In this document: positions 12,501-25,200 of the stretch, piece after piece
Layout: the number at the start of each line of letters is the position of its first letter
How positions within the stretch are numbered: the first letter of the stretch is position 1
NCBI GenBank assembly: GCA_003118195.1
Contig: BEXV01000041.1
Location: 165,690 to 229,689, forward strand
Length of the DNA stretch: 64,000 nucleotides
Origin: Hemicentrotus pulcherrimus
Taxonomy: Eukaryota > Echinodermata > Echinoidea > Camarodonta > Strongylocentrotidae
Direction: 5' to 3'
The notes under the pieces: generated by a model
The model's database searches: none
Seen by the model: the letters and a program-made list of their open reading frames with translations, nothing else
Told to the model about the DNA's origin: nothing
Translations under genes and position numbers: made by a program

Positions 12501-15500
12501 GAGTAGATAATATTGAAGAAGATGCATTTATGCCATGTTAAGAAGCGAAAGGCTGCAGCATGCACAAAATAATGTTGATGGATTGAATACGAGATAACAT
12601 TGTCTACTACAAAAAGAAGATTTGCCTTAATATATAAGTAGCTTGCAATTGAAGTACTTGTAAACCATGTACAGGTTTCCAGCATATTGTACAGATGACA
12701 AAGGACAAACTAAATCCTTAAAAAGAGTTTTAGAGTTCATGTACTTTTGTATTACTTAACAGGGTGAAGTGCATAACTGTTCATTCATATTTCAATAAAT
12801 CAATTCAATGGCAAAAATATGGTTAATAAATTGTGATCTACATGACATCCATAGCCTCTCATTAGCACACCAGACAGCAGCAAAGGAAATTAAACAAACA
12901 AACACTACCTGATTTGAATGAATAGTGTTAATATAGGGCTCATTACAAAAGAAAAATTGCACTGCAAAATATTGTTTAAAGAATGAGAAATTTAGAACTT
13001 GAACCAAATTAACCTTTAAATGATATCATTACTTATGTTCTCTCTTGAAAAAGCAAAGAAAAATAGAAAAAAAGAATTCTGTGCTGTAATTCTCAAACCT
13101 CAAAAATAAAAGGCAAGTCACTCATAAGGAATAGTAGAGAAACTGAGATGGTGCATTGTTAGGAATGATTCCTACTGGGCGTAAACTTTGCCACAAACCA
13201 TTTTTTTCCTCATGGACCTTAATGATTGCAAAATTCTCAAGATGATATTTCATCAAGTTATACATTCAACTTTGAGTTCCTATAAAAATAATAGATTAGG
13301 AAGACAAAACTGCAAAATGAATAAAGAAAAATCCTCACCAAAAGAATGTTTAATGACAGAAAGAAAAAATACTCCAAAATTATTCCTCGCAAATATCTAT
13401 CATGAGAATGAATTGCAAACCCAATGAATACCACTGCAAACTAAGAGAAGAATATTCATTAAATCTGCAAACTACACCCCCAAATGAGCAATTTATTGAG
13501 TTAGTATGTCAAGGGCAATATCCTTATGCTACTTACGAGGTTATATCAACATAACTGGGGAAATAATGAGAACAAAAGGAACAAAAAACAAAACAAAGGT
13601 CAAATCATGCTGTGATAAACACATTAAAACATTAATAGGCACAGGATAACATCATTAAAAATGCAACAAACAATATCAGGAAATAAACAATTCTCACTGG
13701 TATCAAAGAAACTGCAGATTTATAAAAAAAGAAAGGAAATGTGAAGGGGGGTGGCATTGCTGTATGTAAATTGCTGCGAAAAAACAACTTCAGAGTAAAA
13801 ATACTTTTCACAAACTATTTCAAGAAAAGATATGTATAGTAGTACTTTTCCATTATAAGATAGCAAATTGCAGTGTAGGAATGAAAACCTTGATACTATT
13901 CTGTGCCTTGGGGTGTATCGACAAGCTTTCAGACATACATATTTGTAAAATGGGGTAGGATACAAGGGGCTACATGCAAGGGAATTGATAAAACAGCACC
14001 CTGACTTAACTGTTTATAAGCAGACAGTTCATTTCTCTCTATTAGAAAAGAGAAACAGACAGAGGCAACTGTAATTAGTAAAATTGTTTAATGCTCTGGA
14101 ATAAATTTTGTTTCGCTACTAACATTTTGACATAATTTACATCGCCTGTGGTTAAGTACATGTACCAACCTAATATATATGGTATTTTTGTGTGATGAAC
14201 CACATAGAGTCTACCTGATATGATATTCTCTTTTAATTTGCATAAAAACATTAAAATTGTGAATGAGAAAGATGGGGAAACTTTATTGACTAGGTGTCAG
14301 TATAGTGGATTCAAGTTTCTGTTGCTGGGGAGGAGGGCACAAGTAAGAAATATATCTAGGCAAGAGATAACAGTTCAGGTACCTTTCTTGTTCTAAATTA
14401 TATGCTAGGTGGCACTAAAATACATTAACTCCTGACGGAGCTCCCACAGGGCTTATCTTTCATTTGCTCCAAAATTCAAAGTAATTGCCAGTCCCCAAAA
14501 GTGCAGTTAATTGTGCATATATTTCTTAAATCCAGCGCAGATACACAGTTTAGGACATACGTGTAGATGTTGTGGGTAGCCATTTGCCTCAATTAATACT
14601 TGGCTAAAATGGTACTTTATGTTGAATATTAATCACTTAGATATTGCACAAAGAGTGGTGCATTGCGGAAATATTAAAGAATTCTCTTTTATGTCTCTGA
14701 TAACATCAGTTAATCACTTTACATTAGTTATAGTGCACTTTGATACAAGATCACAAAAATCACTGTTACAAAACATCACAATACACAGGCGAAATTCTTA
14801 GTAGTAGACAGATGTAGTTCATGCCTCTAGTACAAGATTGAGGTATAATAATTGATAAAACAGATTCTAGTCAGTGACAGAGTTAGAGAATTAAATTAGA
14901 TATTCTCAATAACCATTCAGATGTGTTTTGCTGCGAAAGCGAATGCACTGTGTATGTTTCATTTCATTCATAAATTCATGATTTTTTACATGTATACAAT
15001 ATATATTTTCATAATGTAGCAGTCACAAATTTCACAATGACACCAAACCACAACACATTGTCACGTTTCTTTTCTTTTTCTTTTTTACAATTTTCTTTTT
15101 GCAAGACATGTAGGATGTTGATTCAAAATTTCAAATTTGTCATTAAAGCACCATACATTAATAATCAATAGTTCATTATCAAGCTCTCCAAACTTTCATC
15201 CAACCCATCTATAAATATGTTCAATTAAGAACGTCTGAAGTACACAGAGCATGTAAATTACTGAATAGTAACAGCACAAACACACACACACATAAAAAAC
15301 AAGACATCCTCTGTAATTACACATCATGATATGTATTATGTTTCCTTTCCATCATACTAGTATAATACACTCCTCTTTATCCACACACTTCCTCTATATA
15401 TACCCTTCTGCTCAAAAGTCTTATTTACATTTGCCCCGTCTTGCCTTCTTCATTCCCTTCTCCCTCAACAACATTCAAATTGATGACTGCATGGTCTAAG

Positions 15501-16018
15501 GCATCAATTCACTGGGATAATCCCTTCCATTAAAGAAAATACAACTGGATTGATTCCATACAAATCTTACCTTGAGGCAAAATATCAAGTGCCAAATTTG
15601 CATGCTATTCCCTTTTCCTACCATCATATTTTGGGGTATTTACGAGTCCTAACTATTCAGCATTTTGTTACATTTATCAGTCCTTTACAATGCAGCATAT
15701 TAAGGGATTCAATTTGGTATGTATTTATGTGCAACTAGCTTTCACTACACTACCTACATTGTAAGATCTAGATGAAGCCCCAAAAGAGTTGTCAGGATCC
15801 TAGTCAAGGTCAAAGTACTATTCCTCAGAGCACTTAAGTTATAGGTTTGTCCACATATGCTTCTGCTCCCATTGGGTTGTTATTCATGTAGTACACTTAC
15901 AACCATGGTAGCTAATTACTCAACATATATGTGAACGAACCTTAAGTCGAGAACAAGGGGTCTTAAAGTGATTAAGAAAGAGAGATTGATTTTGAAATAG
16001 AAACTAGAAAGAGACAAT

Positions 16019-16254
16019 TTAAAGATCTGTGACAGGCACGCACTCTGAATCGTTGTCGCCCTGACCGCCAGCGGGTCGGACAGTCAGCTTGTCCTGGTGT
16101 CCAATGACATCGGCCGGAATCTTGGCCAGGCTACTATGTGAGCTGCTAGAGGTGTTGGGTGAGCCCTTGTGGGAGCTACCAGGGGTCTTCATGATGCCCT
16201 TCAAGGGCAGGATGTCGGGACGCTGGGAGACAGCTGGTAGGTGTGTCCGGCTTC
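16019..16254 (-). CDS. CELSR: CELSR final coding exon and stop
   Basis: Acceptor CATACAG at 16255-16261 (minus strand). Encodes [20 protein letters not shown], a Ser run and a final ECVPVTDL before TAA at 16019-16021. The KGIMKTP motif resembles KGILK in vertebrate CELSR tails. The last residues fit a class I PDZ ligand (Thr at -2, Leu at 0). Confidence 0.93.
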
Positions 16255-19200
16255 CTGTATGGTGGGTGGATGGGTGGAGAGGATATGGTATACACATGAA
16301 GGTGAAGTTTAACTAATGGTAACATGAATTACAAACGTAGCAAACCATATGATGTACAATTTTAGAATATGAAGGCAGGAAAAAATAATGAATTCTGAAA
16401 CTATCAAATAAAATGAAATCAATTTTAAAGATATACATTGTATGCTGCTATTATCAAGAGAAAAAACAGTCTTGCAAAAAATTATTTGCAAAATGTATAT
16501 GCTGTGAGAGGGAAAATGAAAAGAAAGATGTCGCTTTTTTGTTCTATAAATACCTGGACAGAGATTAATCTGGCATTCTTAAAGTGTAATTTTCTCAAGT
16601 TTTATAACCAGTGAGTACGTCTTTATTAAAATACATGTTCACAGTACATATATGTGACAAAATGAAGGGGTAAAAATCACTTGGGTGATCTATAACGCTT
16701 GAGAAAGTTTATACCCTTTTTATCATTTGTCTGCTTTGTCAAACTTTCACTAAAATTTCACTACCGGTATGTAAAATTCTATTAATTGGTTTAACCTCAA
16801 GAGTTTGTCAAAGTATAGGTTACATATGAATTGTTAGGACTAACCTGACACACTGCCACTGTATTGGCTCCCTTCTCTATCACTCTCAGGGGGAGGGAGT
16901 TTAGGATCTAATATCTTGAGCTCTGCTCTATGTCTTGTCTCATTATCACTTGTTAAGATATCCCCAGAATAGATTTTCTTGTGAAGCATTTCTGGTGACG
17001 GTTTTACTGCACAAAATGTAAAGAAACAGGTGAACTCATATAGGTAATAAAATTATAAAATCAGAGATTTTGAAATGAATTAAAAACACAATGCTACATA
17101 AAATGAAGAAATTAATACTTGAAGCACAAATAAAGCCTGTAATGCAAAAGAGGAAATGTCTCTTTTGCTATGTGTCATAAAAGAACTCTTAAAGGACATG
17201 CTAACCTATCACTGACAATCCTGACAATCACAGTTTATTACATTATAAATTGATCATCAAAATAAGCTTTCTCTTCACAACTGATATAATCATTTTACCA
17301 TTATGACTATATCACAATCAACATCATTGCCTTCAATAATGTATAATTCTGAACATAATCATCACTTATATCAATCATAGTCATAATATTATCACAATAT
17401 CATTATCATCAGCATTTATCATCCCATTACCGCCATCACTATCAAACCATTGAAATCACTTACCTTTAGGTGTACTATGGACTGGTGCTATCATAGTTTG
17501 AGGAATATTATCTGAAATGAGAAAAATAAGACCCATCTCAAAAAGCAATCTCATACAAAGTACAATGCAAACAAGTCATATTAATGCCATGCGTTATATA
17601 CATATAGGAGGTGATCACTTATTTTTTTTAATTCAAATTACTTGTCAATCCTCTGTGTAGCTTGTTCAATTTGGTCTAAATATAAATATGGAGATATAAA
17701 TAAGGTCTAAATAAATAAATATATATATATACAAAAAAAGAAATGTATATTGCAACTTGTTAAAGAATTGAAACAGAGAAGCACAAAGTTGGCCAAATGA
17801 TATACATTTAAATCAGTCTTCACTCTTTCCAATTTATATGTAAACATATCATACAAGATTTTGAAGGGATGAAATCTTTTTGCAACTTTTTAAAAATGCA
17901 TTTTTTCAGTTAAGATCCTGCAGTAAAATATTTGAGAATGAGAATGAATGAATGAATGGTGGTGGTTATTTTACCTGGCTGCTAAGAAAGCATAAATGCT
18001 TGTAAGTAAGCAACCAGACGGCCGACGGCTTTAGGTCCTCTCCGAGGGATCGGTAATGAGGATTAATGCCTTACCAAAGGGCACTAGCGCATCGCCTTGG
18101 TTTCGAACCCGGGTCACCGGACTACAAGACCACTGCTCTACCGACTGAGCTATCGCGCCTCCTCTTAGGAGCTATCGCGCCTAACTTTAAAGAAGTTAAT
18201 CTGATAATTCTCTGATGACAGTCTAAGCCTCTTTTACACTATAAAGACCTTGTTATATCAACCACCACCGGGTTTACCCTGCCTCCCTGAAATACTGAGA
18301 CATTTTGAAATGTTTGCCTCACCTGGTAAATTGACTTTCTTGGGCGTACTCTTCCACTGTTCTTTATTAGGGAGGGGAGCCAACTCTTCATCATCTGAAG
18401 AGTGAGATGATGCTAAGGACATACTGTCTCTCTGACGCTGAACGGATGCATCGCTGTCAGAATCAGAGTCGTTATCTGGAGAGGAAAACAAGACACAAGA
18501 TTGACATCATTATCAAGGGGGCAAGGGGGTGAAGGAGGTACATGAAGAATAAAAGGGAGGGGGGGGAGATGGATCAAGGGAATGGGAAGCGTGAAAGGAA
18601 GGAAGAAATACCTGTTGAGGATAGGGTTGGGGGACTTTTAATGGCATGAGTAATAATCTTGGTTCCAAAGGCATTCCAGGCATTTCAAAACAATACCATC
18701 TTCTAACCTTCTGAAAATGTTGTCAATGTGCCTGACGTAGCAACATATATATAATAATATACTATGGATACATACGGTACATGTAGAATTGTAAGGCATT
18801 CAAAGCAAGGTATCTCAAGGGAATGTGTAAGATTAAAAAAAAAAAAATTGCATGGAAAGCAAGGTGGCAAGGTTGGTGACATGAATGTGCAGGTAAATAA
18901 TGTACCACAAGAAATACAAAAAGAAGAAGAAAATAAATAAACTGTAAATGTACATGTATTAGTTTTCACTACATGTCCATAAATATTGAATCGAAGATAA
19001 GTCCAGAGAGAAAAGTTGTTTAACAAAAGTAGCTGAAAAGTTATACTGTGTGACTACAGGTCATATAAGGCACAAACTACCTTCAGATAAAAAAAAAACA
19101 GCAACAACAAAACCCAAATATAACAAAAACAGGAAGGTCCCTTACATTAGGGTGTTTTTTATAATATACATCAACTTGGAAATAAATCAATAGACAGGTT

Positions 19201-22200
19201 AACTTGATCATTGTAGTTATTATTCCTAGTTTCAAACTAGTCATCCTGTCTAATATTTAGACAAAGGAAATATACATGCAAGTAAAGGAAGCATTGTGCT
19301 TTAAACTTTGTTGAAACCATTAGGGTACAAGCGAGAACTTAGAAAAACTTGAAAAACTTTACCATTTTATTGAAATCATAGCGTTACAAACACAAAGGCA
19401 AACATTAAAAAAAAAAAAAAATATGAATTCATATACACACACAAAGTCTTCATATATATCTCTCAAATGGAAAATATATAATATACACCTTAATCATTAT
19501 TCAAAAGAGAACAAAACTGGAACAAAGAAGCCTATATGATAAAAGAAATTGGTTCTCTTGATGTAATTATACAGGTGTTGATAAATGATGAAATATTCAT
19601 GTTTTATATTACACAAGTTGATATACATGCTTTATGTTAATATACAAAAAAAATCATAGATGAGACATTAAATTGGGCAAAACGTTAATGATATAAATCA
19701 GTTTGAATGAAATAAGAATGGGTGTTCACTTTGGGGGCAAAAATGAAAATACAGCTTTGATATCAGTCATGCAAAATTTCACTACAATTTGTTTTAATTT
19801 ACTCCATAAGTGTTGCTAGTTGCTACCTAAATTCAAACATATAATTATTCACAATTTATTTCAATATCTATTTTGATAAATGATAGTGTAGACACGTAAA
19901 ATCCCAATGATTTAGAGGCTGTAATCTGCTCTGAAATGTTGAAACCCTCTCAATTATCTTCACTTGACAGCCAAATAATATAAATAGCATGAATATTAAT
20001 TAGATGATAACCTAATTTCCACTGCATAATTAACATCAACATATGCATGCAAATATTTAATGGTGTAAATTTTAGTTTTAAAATTTGTACTCTAGATCAC
20101 ATACATCGATAGAAAACAAAAGTTAACCATGATTGAAAATGAACGATTGAACAGTCAATAATAGTACATAAATACGAAAATAATTCAAAGAAAAATAAGT
20201 GGAGCGTACTGAAAAGGAATTTTGTGTGTGAAATAAGTGACAAGTAGAACATTTTAGAGATGAAATATTGCTAAAATTATATCAAAGCATAAACAAATGA
20301 AGTCAAATGTATCTCATGACTGGGTATAAAATCATAGAAAAGAAGAAGAAAAAGTTCTGCAGTAGGAGCGGGCTGGAGCACAGACTTAGCCGACGACAAC
20401 CATAGATATGGCAAGAGCTATCTTACCGCGACGTTTCCGCCTACGAGGGTTAGTATGAAAGCTGCCTGAGGAGGGTGTTCGGTTAGCAATGCTATAATCG
20501 TAGTCCCAATCTGATGGCGTGCGATGAATGAATGCAATCCAGGCAAGTACATGTATATTGTTAAAATTTGTATACAAATATTGAAATCACTCACAAGAAG
20601 CCTAACATTCAAGATCTATTGTTAGTATTCATGAATCACATAGTGAAGTGATATAAGATCACGTATAGGTGGAGAAGGTTTACTATGAGAACCTGCTATG
20701 AAGAATAGGGGATTAATGTTTCAAGCTTCTATCTTGAAACGATTCCACATGCAACCAAATTTTCCTACAATCACACTTTTCCTCTAGTGAAAGAAAATAT
20801 AATTGGTGCACTAGAAAAACAAATCACATTCTAATTGATGCTCTTATGTATTTATGGGGTGTTTGGAACAACTTTTCCAAATTCAAAATTTTTTAATTGA
20901 ATGTCTCAGATGTGATAAATAGTTTAATTCTTTAATCACCCGATGTAAGTAGGGTGAGACTCAACCAGCTTTCAACCTAGTTCTTTCAAATAGGAAACAT
21001 CAAATATGTATATGTAATTGACAATAGCTGTGCAATCAATAACCAAGTAAAGTCATCAGTAATTGGCACAATAACTTCATGAGGAAAGGGTCACGAAAGA
21101 ACAACATTTCATGTTTATGAGATAACAATCTGAATGGGTAATATCAGAAGATGTTAAATATATTTATCTTCACTGTTGTTATGAATTTATTACTGACAGA
21201 CAAATGAACATAGACATATCACAGGTACATGACATTTACAAGAACATACATATAACTGTCAATAAAATGATAAAATCATCCATGATGTACATGCACTTGA
21301 TATCTGGTATTACACAAGCTCATAACTTGTGAAGAGGACAAGGGGGTATTTAGACTTGCCAATCTACAAAAGTTTCATTTCATCAAGGCGTTATTGTAAC
21401 TTAACAGTGCTGAACAGTGATATCTCAATTGTGTTAATTATGGGACATCCAGTGCCATACAGTTGATATGCATTCCACAAACGGCCCATTAAATCTCTCA
21501 AAAGTTTTTTACTTACATGGTAAGGCAGGCCATTCCTTTGGAAAGGTATACACTGCTTCTATAAAACACCAAGTACAATTCAAACCCCAAATCGTGAACT
21601 TCAATTATTCATAAGCTTTGAGACTAGGGCTTTGCAGCTAAAATAGTACCCCCTAGAATGATAATGTATTAAACCCCTTGGTAAAAGTATGATAAAGGAC
21701 TTACTTCACATTGAAACAGTAATGATAAATAAAAGCAACTAAATACATGAATAAAAGATAAAAGATACACACAAAAAGATACTATGCATTAATAATCTAA
21801 ATAGCTACTTAATAAGATAGTATGTATACCAGGAAACCTTGATACTGTTTCAAAGATGAAAGGAGTTCACATTCATCATTTATGCCAGATGTTACTGGCA
21901 ATGCAATAAGTGCAAGTTGAATCAATAGTACAGAAGGACTTTCAAATTATACCTTCTACATAGACTCACATATCTTAGTGAAGAAGAAAACAATTTAGAT
22001 AACACTCGGATTCATAAATAAAGAAAAATAATTACTTGAAAAAACATAAAATTTTATGAGTCGAATGATAATTAGATTATTTTATCTGAGTAGTGAATAA
22101 TCATTGATGACATTAATAAAAGGAATAAACAAATCAATAATTTAATGGCATCTCAGTGATAAGAAACAAGATCCATCATTCAGGGAGAAAAAAGACTAGA

Positions 22201-25200
22201 TAACATTAGTTGGAAGATTTGAAAGCATAAACAAACAGAAACAGGACATACAGACAGAACAACAAACAGACAGACAGACAGACAGAATGAGATGTCTCAC
22301 CTAATACATTCATAACAGGATTGGTGTGTCCCATCATACCCATATGAGCTGCTGTGTGTAGAGAATGAATGCATGGAACAAGAAGCCAAGGACAAAAGCA
22401 TGCTGTTAGCTCTTCATACACGATGTACATGTATACTGCCATAGCTTCTCTAATAAAGCTTGCAATTAGTTTTTCATTAATGTTGTACTTTATTCTGTTT
22501 TCTATGCAGCAGCAGCAGCACTGGAATAATGTGTGTATAAGAAGGACTGTATATCAAAACAATAAGCTGCTCTCTCTTTAAACATGTCATCAGTATGTGC
22601 CCCATTAAAGGTTATAATTAGTCTGAATCCCGTCAAATGAGTTAAATTAATACATGGCAATATCCCTGTCCAGAATCAGTCTACCTTCTTCAGATGTTTA
22701 CATGAATTTAGTTTGACCAACTTTAGAAATACCTCTATAATATGATATTTAGGAGGATTACATTAGTAATATATATTTCATGCAGTTAGTTTTCTTGTTT
22801 GATTCTTAAGCTGAAACAGTAACAGAACAGCTGAAACATGTTAAAAAGAAGTGGATACATGTATCTTCAATCGACTCAAATGTCATTTACTATGCCATTA
22901 ACATATACATTAAAAAAAAAAATGTATAATGAATTTCATTGTAAAGCAAACATTTTAATAAATTTATACAAATATTTACAAAAATATGTTTAGAACATGA
23001 AAAGTTTGCAGGTTTGTTGGGTTAATGCATAATAACATAAAAGCAGCATAGGGGAAGCAATGGGGTTCATGGGTAATCAATCTTAATTCATGATTAGTTC
23101 AAAACATTTATACTATGATGATGGTGATGTTGAGAATGGCTTTTTGTATGATGCCATGTATATATCTCTGATGGACGCTCATGGAATTCCTCTTAAAATG
23201 TGTCTCACAAAATAAAATTTCCAAAGATGACTGGCAATTTCCATCAACTACTTGATGTATCTGAATATTCTATGTACCGGTAGTAATGAATTCATCAAGT
23301 ACTATGACATTAATTTTTTTTAAAATGAAGATGGTGAATTTCATGCATTCTTTTGAAAGTCACAAAACAACTGGCTTCTATCAGTACTCATGCAGAAATA
23401 TCATGAAATGAGTCACCAACATTCTGAATTTGTGATAGTAAAGAGGATTACAAAAAAGTATATGAATGAACAAACTTACCATCTAAATTTGTTTCTGCAT
23501 TATTTTTGTAATATGACGGCACGTAGTCAAAGTGGTTGGAGGGGGAAGTGGTGGTCGTGCTGGCCGTCTTGCGCAGGTAGCCATCAGGTCGGTAAGTATG
23601 GGGGTTGATACTCAGCTTTGATGAACGGCTACTTGCACCTACCGACGCTGTCGAAATGCCAATGTTATATCTGCCCGGCGTGCCAACGGAATCGTTTTTA
23701 CTGTATGTCAGTGCAGATCGCTTTGAGAAGAAAAATAAAATAGTTGAGTAAATCTTTGATCCGAAGGTATTTAAAATGCAAATGAGAAAAGGGCTTTCAC
23801 TATTCATGTATTTGTTAATTTTACTGTATCAAAATTTAGAACTACATTTATATCATAACATATCTTTAATACTTATAAAGCTTGATATAGTATGCATTTT
23901 CAAGTAACAAGTTCAGAATAACCTAATTTACTTCTTAAACCTAAATTAGTAAATAAATAACCCATTTTCACAAAGAATAGTCAGGTACTCTATCCATTCA
24001 TATTTCTACACTTTTATACTCTACTCATGACAGCAGGTGATTTAACAATATATTGTTACTCTATAGAGTACAAATCTAAAGAAAATAATGAGTTTATCCA
24101 GATGGTTCAACAATATATTTACTTTCTAGAGTATCAATTTTGATATCTTTGTTAATTAATACAGATAGATTAATAATACATTTACTCCCCAGGGAACACA
24201 TTTTTAAAGAACTTACCGAGTTTGTGCTGGTATTCATTTCTGGTTTGTATTGTTTTCCTTGCATCCTGTGACAACATCTACACCACTCATTCCGTACCTG
24301 AAAACAGAGAAAATTTAATCAACATGAAATCTCTTGTAAAACTTAGTTCTTCACAGCAGGTTCATTAAGTAGTGTCATAAATATGTTGTAAGATGAAAAG
24401 TCCAATACAGCTGTTGATATATTTTTCATTTCTGTTTAAGGTATGGCATTGACCCTGATTAAAAAATAAATTTGTCTTGAAATCTTGAAGCATATCTTTC
24501 ATGCATGCAACTCATTGATAATTACCTTTAATAATAATAATGATAGCTAGTTCTTATATAGCGCTTTTCAGGACACAAATCCTACAAAGTACCTATCCAA
24601 AAAGACATAAAGTTTAAGAAACCGACAAATTTAGAAGTTTTAGGTTTACTTTTTCAACTAAATTTCACAAACTCTAATTTTCAAGGAAAAACAAAATTCT
24701 GTAAATTAACTGTACCAAATTCATCTGTTGTTTGAAAATAAGATGAATAAAAATGTTGTTCTGAGAAAGAAAAGAAAAAAATACATTACCCTATAATCCA
24801 GGCCACAGTGGAATAGGAGTATAGCTAGTCCTGTGATGCTATTAAAGATAGCAAAGAGATACTGGTAGATGATGAGAGTTTGATTGACAGCTAGTAAACC
24901 AAACACCCATGTGATGCCAAGCAGAGGTAGAAGGATGCCAGCGGATCGGATACCAGACCTGTAGACCATAACATCACAAAATTAGGGAGGAAATCGTAAC
25001 CACTTTTCCCATTTCTTCTTTTTGTAGACAATAAAATCTCTTTGTAATGTTTCAACTAAATAGGAATTATTATTACATGAATTTGATATTTCTCAGGGAG
25101 GTCCCGTTATTTAAATCAATGATGAAAAAGAACAAAAATATACACATATAAACAAACAAAAACACGCATACAATGTTTGACAACTTGTTATGAAAGAGAA

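Larger units (their letters stand above)
7551..16018. other. Convergent intergenic region and 3' flank of CELSR
   Basis: About 8.5 kb, strongly AT-rich, without any open frame that looks coding on either strand. It must hold the 3' UTR of the minus-strand CELSR gene: minus-strand AATAAA (TTTATT on the given strand) occurs, among others, near 14282, 13490 and 12412, but none is decisive. A short inverted repeat lies at 9467-9509 and a G-rich patch at about 12196-12225. Confidence 0.4.
16255..22300 (-). other. Introns of the CELSR tail region
   Basis: Introns 16255-16844, 17007-17463, 17512-18322, 18476-20426 and 20511-22300. AT-rich, with a SINE in 17937-18160 and an AT dinucleotide patch near 17717-17732. 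Nothing else recognisable; no exon found that keeps the frame. Confidence 0.5.

Noticed and set aside
18088..18160. tRNA gene on the minus strand (Thr-like TGT anticodon)
   Set aside because: The anticodon stem does not pair and no 3' acceptor complement follows; it is a SINE head.
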